From positions 1-5,830 of the forward strand of contig CAIWKU010000364.1 of assembly GCA_903913355.1 (NCBI GenBank): DNA of 5,830 nucleotides, read 5' to 3'. Under the pieces are notes generated by a model. That model ran no database searches, was not told the origin of the DNA, and saw only the letters and a list, made by a program, of their open reading frames with translations. The first letter of the stretch is position 1, and the number at the start of each line of letters is the position of its first letter. The stretch is from an uncultured Bacteroidota bacterium. Lineage in GTDB: Bacteria; Bacteroidota; Bacteroidia; Chitinophagales; Chitinophagaceae. Below are positions 1 through 5,584 of this stretch, piece after piece. A program made the translations under genes and the position numbers.

Positions 1-322
1 TAAAGACTCCTGTTATCGCTGCTTCTCTTTCTTTATGATATCGGTCGTCGTATTTTGGATTTTTTTGCTTCTCAAATTTTATGGCCTGCGGTTTTTTTGC
101 CGGTGGATTTTCAAGGTATATTTTTTCAAGAATACTCGGTGGTAGTGGTGGAGGCCCGGGGAATAAAATAGGCTTTAACTCTTCCAGTTCTTTGGCAAAT
201 GACCAATCCTTTAATCCAATTCGCCAGATAAGGGTATTCAATACAATACCCCGCGCTTTTAATTCACGCAAGCTCATCGGACCAACTACTTTTCCATCTT
301 TTTCAATGTAGTAGTGTGTCAT
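1..322 (-). CDS. GYF_2 (DUF4339) domain protein, N-terminal part, cut by window edge
   Basis: Reading the minus strand from an ATG at 322 gives an open frame of 107 codons that leaves the window at base 1, so the gene is partial. The protein starts MTHYYIEKDGKVVGPMSL. Residues 3-50 show the GYF_2 pattern: an aromatic YYI start, G-x-x-x-GP (residues 10-15), a SLRELK helix, then W33 and the G-x-x-DW motif ending at W40. A proline-rich linker (PPPLPP, 57-62) and a lysine-rich stretch follow, and the visible part ends just after EREAAITG. In this family such linkers often lead to C-terminal membrane helices, but that part lies outside the window. GYF_2 is thought to be a protein-binding module; the partner here is unknown. 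It lies 62 bases downstream of nadA on the same strand and could share its transcript. The opposite-strand open frame at 81-311 is a shadow of this gene. Confidence 0.85.
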   Translation of the reverse strand, partial: MTHYYIEKDGKVVGPMSLRELKARGIVLNTLIWRIGLKDWSFAKELEELKPILFPGPPPLPPSILEKIYLENPPAKKPQAIKFEKQKNPKYDDRYHKEREAAITGVF

Positions 323-347
323 ACTTTGTAATAACGACCACAAAGTA
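322..347. promoter_or_regulatory. Inverted repeat touching the start codon of the GYF_2 gene
   Basis: TACTTTGT at 322-329 and its exact reverse complement ACAAAGTA at 340-347 are separated by 10 bases. On the minus strand the inner arm runs directly into the ATG of the GYF_2 gene: its last base is the A of the start codon. It could be a DNA operator dyad or an mRNA hairpin limiting ribosome access. TACTTTG also loosely resembles the Bacteroidota -7 box, but its spacing is one base off consensus. Only the symmetry is seen; the function is inferred. Confidence 0.4.
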
Positions 348-385
348 AAAAAAGTATATCAATAAAGGATAATTAACTCCTTTAT
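347..385 (-). terminator. Possible weak terminator after nadA
   Basis: ATAAAGGA (362-369) and TCCTTTAT (378-385) form a perfect 8-bp stem with an 8-base loop, and the outer arm overlaps the nadA stop codon (TGA, complement of 385-387). On the minus strand the stem is followed after 8 bases by a run of seven T (353 to 347). The stem is AT-rich and the T run is not directly adjacent, so termination would be partial at best. Read-through into the GYF_2 gene is plausible. Confidence 0.4.
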
Positions 386-1386
386 CACCCAAGTAAACCG
401 GCTTTCCGGCTGATTTCCATCATTCTGACCATTGGCTTTTGGGCCGCCAAACGAAGATTTTCCTCCATTTTGATCTCCGGGGCCTCATACTTCATGCATA
501 AATACAGTTTCTCGAGGGTATTCAGCTTCATATGCGGACAATCATTACAGGCGCAGCTATTATCTGGCGGGGCGGGAATAAAGGTCTTAAAGGGGCTGTT
601 TTGCTGCATCTGGTGCAATATCCCGGTTTCGGTGGCTACAATAAACTGCGTGGCTTTATCCGTTTCTGAATATTTTAATAATTGGGTGGTGCTCCCGATA
701 TAATCCGCAAAAGCTAAAACCGCTTCCTCGCATTCCGGATGGGCAATCACTTTTGCTTCTGGGTGACGGATTTTAAGTTTTGTCATCTTTTCTAGACTAA
801 ATATCTCATGAACCATACAGGCACCATTCCAAAGCAGCATATTTCTCCCTGTTTTTTTATTCAGATAAGCTCCTAAATTTTTATCGGGGGCAAACAGAAT
901 TGGCTGGTTTTTAGGTACACTTTCTATGATTTTCTCCGCATTACTGCTGGTACAGATAATATCACTTAATGCTTTGATCTCTGCAGTACAGTTGATATAA
1001 GAAATGACCAGGTGGTCGGGGTGTTTTTCTTTGAAGGATTTAAAGATAGCTGCCGGAGCACTATCAGCTAAAGAGCAACCAGCTTTCAGATCAGGAAGAA
1101 GTACTTTTTTTCCTGGGTTTAGGATCTTAGCGGTTTCTGCCATAAAATGAACGCCTGCGAAAACAATAATATCGGCATCGGTCTGTTGTGCTTTTTGGGC
1201 AAGCCCCAGACTGTCCCCAATATAATCTGCCACATCCTGTATATCGGGTTCCTGGTAATAATGGGCGAGGAGGATGGCATTTTTTTCTTTCTTTAGTTGC
1301 TCAATCTCGGCAAATAAATCGAGGCCCGGATTTATTTCTATATCCAAAAATCCTTTCTCTGAAATTTTATCAAATGCAATGTTCAT
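385..1386 (-). CDS. nadA: Quinolinate synthase NadA
   Basis: This cytosolic enzyme condenses iminoaspartate (made by NadB) with dihydroxyacetone phosphate to give quinolinate, the first pyridine ring of de novo NAD synthesis. It uses a [4Fe-4S] cluster held by three cysteines. The 333-residue protein is full length. Visible family motifs are AHYYQ (41-45), GDSL (57-60), GVHFMAE (78-84), the first cluster cysteine C104 in LKAGCSLAD, YIN (130-132), the second cysteine C190 in WNGACMVHE, AHPEC (215-219), and the C-terminal CACNDCPHM segment. In that segment C283 corresponds to the third ligand, with C278 and C280 as extra nearby cysteines. All three ligands are present, so the enzyme should be active. 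The ATG at 1386 is preferred because the N-terminus has a normal length before the first motif. nadB and nadC are not in this window. Transcription probably starts at a -7 box about 95 bases upstream. Confidence 0.97.
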   Translation of the reverse strand: MNIAFDKISEKGFLDIEINPGLDLFAEIEQLKKEKNAILLAHYYQEPDIQDVADYIGDSLGLAQKAQQTDADIIVFAGVHFMAETAKILNPGKKVLLPDLKAGCSLADSAPAAIFKSFKEKHPDHLVISYINCTAEIKALSDIICTSSNAEKIIESVPKNQPILFAPDKNLGAYLNKKTGRNMLLWNGACMVHEIFSLEKMTKLKIRHPEAKVIAHPECEEAVLAFADYIGSTTQLLKYSETDKATQFIVATETGILHQMQQNSPFKTFIPAPPDNSCACNDCPHMKLNTLEKLYLCMKYEAPEIKMEENLRLAAQKPMVRMMEISRKAGLLG

Positions 1387-1394
1387 AAACTTGG

Positions 1395-1441
1395 TAATAG
1401 TATTAAATATTCTTTTTTATAAAACCTAACTACTACTATTA
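1395..1441. repeat. 8-bp inverted repeat flanking an AT-rich segment in the nadA leader
   Basis: TAATAGTA (1395-1402) and TACTATTA (1434-1441) are exact reverse complements separated by 31 bases. The sequence between them is very AT-rich apart from a short CC. In the nadA mRNA leader this could form a long-loop stem just upstream of the start codon. In DNA it frames the AT-rich patch next to the DnaA-like boxes. Only the symmetry is seen. Confidence 0.4.
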
Positions 1442-1454
1442 GGGGTGTGGATAT
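1430..1454 (-). other. DnaA-like box, GC tetrad and TAG/TAA trinucleotide run
   Basis: On the minus strand the order is ATATCCACA (8 of 9 to the DnaA box, 1454-1446), CCCC (1445-1442), then TAA TAG TAG TAG (1441-1430), followed by an AT-rich segment down to about 1395. The parts resemble the basal origin unwinding module (DnaA box, GC-rich spacer, DnaA-trio, AT-rich DNA) described in Bacillus subtilis. As I recall that model, the TAG-type strand lies 5' of the box, whereas here it lies 3' of it, so the polarity may not fit. The nadA leader occupies the same bases. Confidence 0.35.
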
Positions 1455-1455
1455 C

Positions 1456-1474
1456 GGGATAACTTATTTATCCC
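1456..1474. promoter_or_regulatory. Short perfect hairpin near the nadA transcription start
   Basis: GGGATAA (1456-1462) and TTATCCC (1468-1474) pair over 7 bp around a 5-base loop. The dyad lies just downstream of the proposed nadA -7 box, so it would fall at the start of the nadA transcript. It could be an operator or a stabilising 5' hairpin. The same bases are two DnaA-like nonamers facing each other, so the symmetry may instead reflect paired protein sites. It is not followed by a T run on either strand, so it is not a terminator. Confidence 0.4.
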
Positions 1475-1481
1475 CAAGAGG

Positions 1482-1489
1482 CAAAGGTA
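1482..1489 (-). promoter_or_regulatory. Candidate nadA promoter, -7 box TACCTTTG
   Basis: The minus strand reads TACCTTTG, an exact match to the Bacteroidota -7 consensus TAnnTTTG. No TTTG or TTG is found at the usual distance upstream, where CCGGTTA lies instead, so only half the promoter is recognisable. It predicts a leader of roughly 90 bases for nadA. Confidence 0.4.
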
Positions 1490-1749
1490 ATTAGCATAGA
1501 TTTATTAACCGGAATTAACATAGTTATCCTATTGTTGGTTCCTTTCCTGTTCTGCTTTTTTCGCATTTATACACGTAGGTTAATAAACAAATACACATGC
1601 CTGTTTTTTGGTTATTCACGTTTCCGGCACTGTTAATTAACCGGGATAAAAAGACAGTGAGCTGGACCAGGTACCCAGAATCTCTTCCAAAAGGATTTGT
1701 TTGTTCCTTTTCTTTCCACGTTCGAATGGATAAAAATCCTGTTTTTACA

Positions 1750-1897
1750 CCGGTTTTCCGGTTTATCAACAGCCCCCTGTGGATTTCCTTTGAAAGGCTT
1801 ATTACAGACGGGTTTTCTGGAATTTCTCAGGAAAAAGGATCCGAATACCCAAAAAACCGCTAATTCCTTGAAATAAAAGGCCAAAAGCCGGTTTTCC
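1750..1897. repeat. Two copies of CCGGTTTTCC in the nadA-ppiD intergenic region
   Basis: The same 10-mer occurs at 1750-1759 and 1888-1897. A degenerate relative, CGGGTTTTCTGG, lies between them near 1810. Each perfect copy sits next to a DnaA-like box: TTATCAACA follows the first, and TTTTCCACA overlaps the second. A second short repeat, TTAACCGG, occurs at 1505-1512 and 1637-1644. These may be binding sites or low-complexity coincidence; no function is assigned. Confidence 0.35.
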
Positions 1898-1901
1898 ACA
1901 A

Positions 1902-1932
1902 TTTGTTCTATTCTTTTATTCCCCTATTTTTG
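1902..1932 (+). promoter_or_regulatory. ppiD promoter, TTTG-N19-TATTTTTG
   Basis: TTTG at 1902-1905 and TATTTTTG at 1925-1932 match both halves of the Bacteroidota housekeeping promoter (-33 TTTG, -7 TAnnTTTG) with a 19-base spacer. Transcription would start near 1938, giving a leader of about 50 bases. The DnaA-like box TTTTCCACA (1892-1900) ends two bases before the -33 element, so a protein bound there could contact RNA polymerase. Confidence 0.7.
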
Positions 1933-1991
1933 CCTCCCGTTAAAATTAGCTGGTAAAACGGACTTAACCTTTCAATTTAACTATAATTATT

Positions 1992-4079
1992 ATGTCGGTA
2001 ATTCAACGTATTCGTGACAAGGGAGCCTGGATCATCTTTGGGATCATTGCTTTGGCTTTGATTGCTTTTATCCTGCAGGATGGTGTTAGACGTGGCGGAA
2101 GTACATTTTCTAATACTACTACTATTGGTGTGATCAATGGTGAAAAAATTGAAAGAGCAGATTTTGAAGAGAAATTGGCTTTACAGGAAAAAATGTATGC
2201 CAGTCAGGGCGCACAACGGGAACAACTGATAGGGTCTTTATGGAGTTCTGAAGTGGATCGTGTGGTACTAAACCAGGAATATGAAAAACTGGGCATCCAG
2301 GTTCCTCCAAAAGAATTGAGCGATATTCTTTTTGGAAACAATTCTCCATTAAAGCAAGAGTTTACAAATCCTACTACCGGAGAATTTGATGTAAACCAGG
2401 CTAAAACGCAAATTGCTCAACTGAAGAAAAGTAAAAATGCAGATCAGATAAAAAGTGTCAACGCTGTTTATATCACTCCGGCTATTGAACAAACCCTGCG
2501 TAGAAAATACCAGACTTTGTTAGTACAGTCGGCATATATTCCTAAATGGTATGCAGAAAAACAAATGGCCGATAACAATGCCATTACTTCTTTCTCTTAT
2601 GTTTCTGTTCCTTATTTATCTGTAAGTGATAGTGCTTTTACGGTTAGTGATGATGATGTGGCTGCTTATGTAAAAAAACATAGTAAAGAGTTTCAAAAGC
2701 CGGAAGAAACCAGAAAGATATCTTATATCACGTTTAATGCAGCCCCTTCAAAATCTGATTCTGATAATGCAAAGAACCAGGTACTTGCTTTGAAAAATGA
2801 TTTTGCTTCGGCAACAGATGTGGAAGCTTTCCTCGCTAAAGCAGGAACCGAACTTCCTTTCTACAATAGTTATTTCAGCAAAAACAGGATTCAGCAGGTA
2901 AATAAAGATTCACTCACAAGATTGCCAGCAGGTGGCTTGTTTGGTCCTTATGTAGATGGTGCCAACTATGTGTTAGCGAAAATGGTGGGTTCTAAAGTTT
3001 GGCCAGACAGCGCGAAAGTGCGTCATATCCTGGTTTCAACTGCTCCCGACAGAAACGGAAACCCGGGTCGCCCGGATAGCATAGCTAAAAAATTGATTGA
3101 TAGTATTGAGCTGGCCATTAAAACAGGCGCCAATTTCGATGCATTGTGTGCAAGGTATTCTGATGATGGTAACAGGGATAAAGGGGGTGTATATGATTAT
3201 TTCCCACAAGGACAAATGGTAGTTCCTTTTAATGATTTTGCATTTGATAAACCCGTTGGAAGTAAGGGCGTGGTAAAAACGGATTTTGGGTATCACTATA
3301 TTGAAGTGCTTGGACAAAAAAATCCTTCTACTGCTTTCAAAATAGCCTATCTCGCTAAGCCGATTATTTCAAGTAACGAAACCGTTGGAGCTGCCAATAC
3401 AGCGGCCTCTCAGTTTGCGGTGTCTGTAAAAGACCCCAAACAGTATAATGAGAATGCAGGCAAACTGGGAAAACAGATCTTCACTTCTACAGATATCAAA
3501 CAAAACGATTTTTCCATTAATGGTATTGGTCAAAGTCGCCAGCTGATTCGTTGGATTTTTGAACATAGCAATGGAGATGTTTCTGATCCTACAGAAATAG
3601 GAGATCAATTTGTAGTGGCCATCGTTTCTGCTATTAATAAGGCCGGAACCATGTCAGCCGCAGAAGCCAGACCTACTGTGGAAGCGATTATCCGAAATGA
3701 GAAGAAAGCAAAACAGATTATCGAAACCCGTTACAAAGGCAATACACTGGAAGCGTATGCATCCAGCACGGGCGCCCCTATTTTAAAAGCGGACAGCCTT
3801 AGTTTTTCTGCACCATTTATTTCTGGTGTAGGTAGCGAACCTAAAATTATTGGCGCCGCATTCAATAAAACCCTTGCCGGAAAAACCAGCGAACCAATTG
3901 CCGGATTAACAGGAGTGTTTGCGATTAAGATAGAAAGCAATGGTGCCAGACAAGCCAGCCAGGATATGGCCAGCTTTAAACAAACCCTTTTGCAAGGTGC
4001 CAGATCCGCGGCTTTCCGCGGCCAGGACGCCCTTAGAAAAGCGGCCACGATCAAGGATACACGCTCTAAATTCTATTAA
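1992..4079 (+). CDS. ppiD: PpiD-like membrane-anchored peptidyl-prolyl isomerase/chaperone
   Basis: The 695-residue protein has the PpiD layout. A short cytoplasmic N-terminus is followed by one membrane helix (about 13-29, WIIFGIIALALIAFIL). Next comes a periplasmic SurA_N-type chaperone region starting at TIGVINGEKIERADFEE and continuing through about 110. A single parvulin domain lies at about 342-443. Parvulin landmarks are VRHIL (343-347, with H345), YSDD (389-392), the KGG loop (397-399), PFNDFAF (412-418) and GYHYIEV (433-439, with H435), so catalytic residues look intact. The length is usual for Bacteroidota homologues and somewhat longer than the roughly 620 residues of E. coli PpiD. 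The extra tail has strands resembling parvulin C-terminal halves. The expected role is folding of proteins leaving the Sec translocon. A perfect promoter precedes it and a strong terminator follows, so it is probably monocistronic. The symbol rests on domain layout; a SurA-type role is the alternative. Confidence 0.93.
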   Translation: MSVIQRIRDKGAWIIFGIIALALIAFILQDGVRRGGSTFSNTTTIGVINGEKIERADFEEKLALQEKMYASQGAQREQLIGSLWSSEVDRVVLNQEYEKLGIQVPPKELSDILFGNNSPLKQEFTNPTTGEFDVNQAKTQIAQLKKSKNADQIKSVNAVYITPAIEQTLRRKYQTLLVQSAYIPKWYAEKQMADNNAITSFSYVSVPYLSVSDSAFTVSDDDVAAYVKKHSKEFQKPEETRKISYITFNAAPSKSDSDNAKNQVLALKNDFASATDVEAFLAKAGTELPFYNSYFSKNRIQQVNKDSLTRLPAGGLFGPYVDGANYVLAKMVGSKVWPDSAKVRHILVSTAPDRNGNPGRPDSIAKKLIDSIELAIKTGANFDALCARYSDDGNRDKGGVYDYFPQGQMVVPFNDFAFDKPVGSKGVVKTDFGYHYIEVLGQKNPSTAFKIAYLAKPIISSNETVGAANTAASQFAVSVKDPKQYNENAGKLGKQIFTSTDIKQNDFSINGIGQSRQLIRWIFEHSNGDVSDPTEIGDQFVVAIVSAINKAGTMSAAEARPTVEAIIRNEKKAKQIIETRYKGNTLEAYASSTGAPILKADSLSFSAPFISGVGSEPKIIGAAFNKTLAGKTSEPIAGLTGVFAIKIESNGARQASQDMASFKQTLLQGARSAAFRGQDALRKAATIKDTRSKFY

Positions 4080-4111
4080 TAGAGATAGAGTAAATGATAC
4101 TTATACAAACG

Positions 4112-4141
4112 AACCCGGTGCAAAACACCGGGTTTTGTTTT
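4112..4141 (+). terminator. Strong intrinsic terminator after ppiD
   Basis: AACCCGGTG (4112-4120) and CACCGGGTT (4126-4134) form a perfect 9-bp GC-rich stem with the loop CAAAA. The stem's final T bases lead into a T-rich tail, TTTTGTTTTT (4133-4142 less its last bases). It starts 33 bases after the ppiD stop codon and separates ppiD from the DUF2480 gene. Confidence 0.9.
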
Positions 4142-4175
4142 ACGTATAACGAAACCAAACTATCGCACAGAGTTG

Positions 4176-4183
4176 TAAATTTG
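4176..4183 (+). promoter_or_regulatory. Candidate promoter of the DUF2480 gene, -7 box TAAATTTG
   Basis: TAAATTTG is an exact match to TAnnTTTG. It lies downstream of the ppiD terminator and only 16 bases before the ATG, so the transcript would have a leader of about 10 bases. No TTTG is found 19 bases upstream. A short purine run, AAAGGG (4191-4196), precedes the start codon but is very close to it. Confidence 0.5.
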
Positions 4184-4199
4184 TGAGATAAAAGGGCGT

Positions 4200-4718
4200 A
4201 TGTCGGAAGTGTTTGTAAATAAAGTAGCAGAAAGCGGGTTGATTAGTTTTGACCTGGAAGACTATTACCCCAAAGGGGATATAAAAGTTTTTGACCTGAA
4301 AGAATACCTGTTCATGGGTTTGATTCTTAAGGAAAAAGATTTCAGGGCTTCTTTGCTTACTACAGACTGGCAGCAATACGCCGGCGCCAATGTAGCCATT
4401 ACCTGTTCCGCAGATGCCATCATTCCTATGTGGGCCTATATGCTGGTGGCCAGCAACCTGCAACCCTTTGCAAAAGAAGTGGTTTTTGGAGATGAGCAAA
4501 AACTCATCAGCACACTATTACTGAAAAACCTGGGATCAGTAAATGGGTCAGATTTTACCGATCAACGAGTGGTGATAAAAGGCTGTGGAGATTTGTCTGT
4601 TCCGGAAACTGCATATGTAGAAATCACCAATAAGCTCAGGCCTTTTGTAAAAAGCATTATGTATGGCGAACCCTGCAGTACGGTTCCTATCTATAAGAAA
4701 AAAGCAGAACAGCCATAA
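4200..4718 (+). CDS. DUF2480 family protein
   Basis: This 172-residue soluble protein has no signal peptide or membrane helix. It is recognised as DUF2480, a family found mainly in Bacteroidota with no established function. Landmarks are the N-terminal FVNKVAESGLISFDLEDY segment, the FDLKEYLFMGLILKEKDFR block (31-49), the W57-QQY-AG region, and the C-terminal CGDLSVPETAYVEI block. Three cysteines stand in separate blocks: C69 (VAITCSAD), C129 (KGCGDLSVP) and C159 (GEPCSTVPIY). From memory, homologues often lie near SUF iron-sulfur assembly genes, which together with the cysteines would suit metal or cluster chemistry. No suf gene is visible here, so this is only a suggestion. The gene has its own -7 box and converges on the hydroxylase gene, with 53 bases between their stop codons and no clear terminator in that gap. 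Confidence 0.9.
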   Translation: MSEVFVNKVAESGLISFDLEDYYPKGDIKVFDLKEYLFMGLILKEKDFRASLLTTDWQQYAGANVAITCSADAIIPMWAYMLVASNLQPFAKEVVFGDEQKLISTLLLKNLGSVNGSDFTDQRVVIKGCGDLSVPETAYVEITNKLRPFVKSIMYGEPCSTVPIYKKKAEQP

Positions 4719-4771
4719 GTAAACCTTCTTCGTAACCCCTGCCTTAAAAAAAGCCTTCCAGTCAGAAGAGA

Positions 4772-5539
4772 TTATTGTAGTTGCGGTTTTCTGGTTTTTA
4801 CTTCTTCAAAGCGCGCATCATAATCTTCGCGTATGGTTCCGAAAACCCTATCCCAGAAAAGAAAATACAACCCATAGTTCCCTTTAAAATGCTGGTGGTG
4901 CTGGTTATGGTTAACCGAGGTGTTGATCCATTTTCCCACTGCGCCTTTGCTAAACCCACGAGGATATAATTCATACCCCAGGTGTCCGTACACGTTATAC
5001 ACGATCATCATTAAGAAAAAGATCAGCAGATGTGTTCGATGAATAGGAATCGTAAAAAGAAAAACCACTACTATACCCACTTCTACAATGGCTTCGAGGG
5101 GATGAAAGGCATAAGCTGCCCAGGGAGATGGATTGGTTGACTGATGATGCACCAGGTGAAACCATTTGAATAATCTTTTATGATGCATTATTCTATGTGT
5201 GAAATAAAAATAGGTATCGTGCATCAGGAACATCAAGGGGAAAACAAGAAAATAATAGAGCCAGCCATATTCAGCTATGGAATTATATTTTGTTGTATGT
5301 GGCGCAATCGCCGGGTTGGTAAACAGCTGCACAGAAACAAACGAAAAAATAGCAATGGTTAAGGCAGAATAAAAAATCTCTCTCAAATAATCTTTGGTTC
5401 GCGGAAACCGGGATTGGATTTTTTTGAAAAGCAATTGCTTTCTCAATAAAACATACCAAATCAGAAACGCAATGCCGGCAATCATAAAATATCGCCCGCC
5501 AATCAGCCAGATGCTTTTAAAAAAGAAATCCCATTTCAT
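4772..5539 (-). CDS. Sterol desaturase / fatty acid hydroxylase family membrane enzyme
   Basis: The 255-residue integral membrane protein belongs to the di-iron fatty acid hydroxylase superfamily (FA_hydroxylase, COG3000). The histidine boxes are complete: H115-x3-H119-H120 (THRIMHH), H128-x2-H131-H132 (HLVHH) and H211-x2-H214-H215 (NHNQHH). Extra conserved histidines are H107 (MHDTYFYF), H146 (FHPLE) and H186 (GHLGYELYP). The family's C-terminal WDRVFGT motif is at 229-235. Hydrophobic segments lie at about 15-32, 55-73, 93-106 and 150-185, which places the histidines on the cytoplasmic face. Such enzymes use oxygen and two irons to hydroxylate or desaturate lipids, sterols, carotenoids or alkylglycerols; the substrate cannot be told from sequence. 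It starts 45 bases after the small membrane protein gene and is probably co-transcribed with it. No clear Shine-Dalgarno sequence is seen. Confidence 0.93.
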   Translation of the reverse strand: MKWDFFFKSIWLIGGRYFMIAGIAFLIWYVLLRKQLLFKKIQSRFPRTKDYLREIFYSALTIAIFSFVSVQLFTNPAIAPHTTKYNSIAEYGWLYYFLVFPLMFLMHDTYFYFTHRIMHHKRLFKWFHLVHHQSTNPSPWAAYAFHPLEAIVEVGIVVVFLFTIPIHRTHLLIFFLMMIVYNVYGHLGYELYPRGFSKGAVGKWINTSVNHNQHHQHFKGNYGLYFLFWDRVFGTIREDYDARFEEVKTRKPQLQ

Positions 5540-5566
5540 AGAATAAATATACGGAGGGCGCCAGAA

Positions 5567-5582
5567 TTTCTGATAACAGAAA
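5567..5582. repeat. Small hairpin between the small membrane protein gene and the hydroxylase gene
   Basis: TTTCTG (5567-5572) and CAGAAA (5577-5582) form a 6-bp stem with a 4-base loop, just after the stop codon of the small gene on the minus strand. No T run follows, so it is unlikely to terminate transcription. It could affect mRNA processing or stability between the two cistrons. Confidence 0.3.
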
Positions 5583-5584
5583 AG

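Larger units (their letters stand above)
1446..1900. other. Cluster of DnaA-box-like nonamers; candidate replication origin
   Basis: Measured against TTATCCACA on both strands, four sites match 8 of 9: 1446-1454 (minus), 1468-1476 (plus), 1763-1771 (plus, TTATCAACA) and 1892-1900 (plus, TTTTCCACA). Sites matching 7 of 9 are at 1454-1462 (minus), 1567-1575 (plus), 1612-1620 (plus), 1725-1733 (minus) and 1778-1786 (minus). Random sequence of this length should hold about 0.1 site at 8 of 9 or better. The genes on both sides point away from the region, and AT-rich stretches lie at both ends, as is common at bacterial origins. No dnaA or dnaN is in the window, and no box is perfect. Alternatives are DnaA titration, DnaA-controlled transcription, or chance. 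Confidence 0.45.

Noticed and set aside
81..311. 76-codon plus-strand open frame at the left edge
   Set aside because: It is antisense to a clear GYF_2 domain read on the minus strand; the plus-strand product is low in complexity and matches nothing.
1387..1475. A known NAD-sensing riboswitch upstream of nadA
   Set aside because: Hairpins are present, but no conserved core of a known NAD riboswitch class was recognised, and the known classes I recall are from other phyla.
1628..1659. CACTGT/ACAGTG inverted repeat in the intergenic region
   Set aside because: Only 6 bp with a 20-base spacer; this is within chance for a region of this size.
1524..1899. Three overlapping open frames of 81-88 codons in the nadA-ppiD intergenic region (1524-1769 minus, 1597-1863 plus, 1633-1899 minus)
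   Set aside because: They overlap one another on both strands, resemble no family I know, have irregular composition and no promoter or start context. They also coincide with the DnaA-like box cluster.
3688..3696. TTATCCGAA, a 7-of-9 DnaA-like match inside ppiD, and a similar TGTGGAGAT at 4584-4592 inside the DUF2480 gene
   Set aside because: Isolated 7-of-9 matches in coding sequence are expected by chance; they are not clustered as in 1446-1900.
3036..4499. Several open frames of 79-119 codons antisense to ppiD and DUF2480
   Set aside because: They lie within strongly supported coding regions and their products show no family motifs.
4719..4771. A bidirectional terminator between the convergent DUF2480 and hydroxylase genes
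   Set aside because: A short A run and a distant CTTCT/AGAAG pair exist, but no compact GC-rich stem followed by T was found on either strand.
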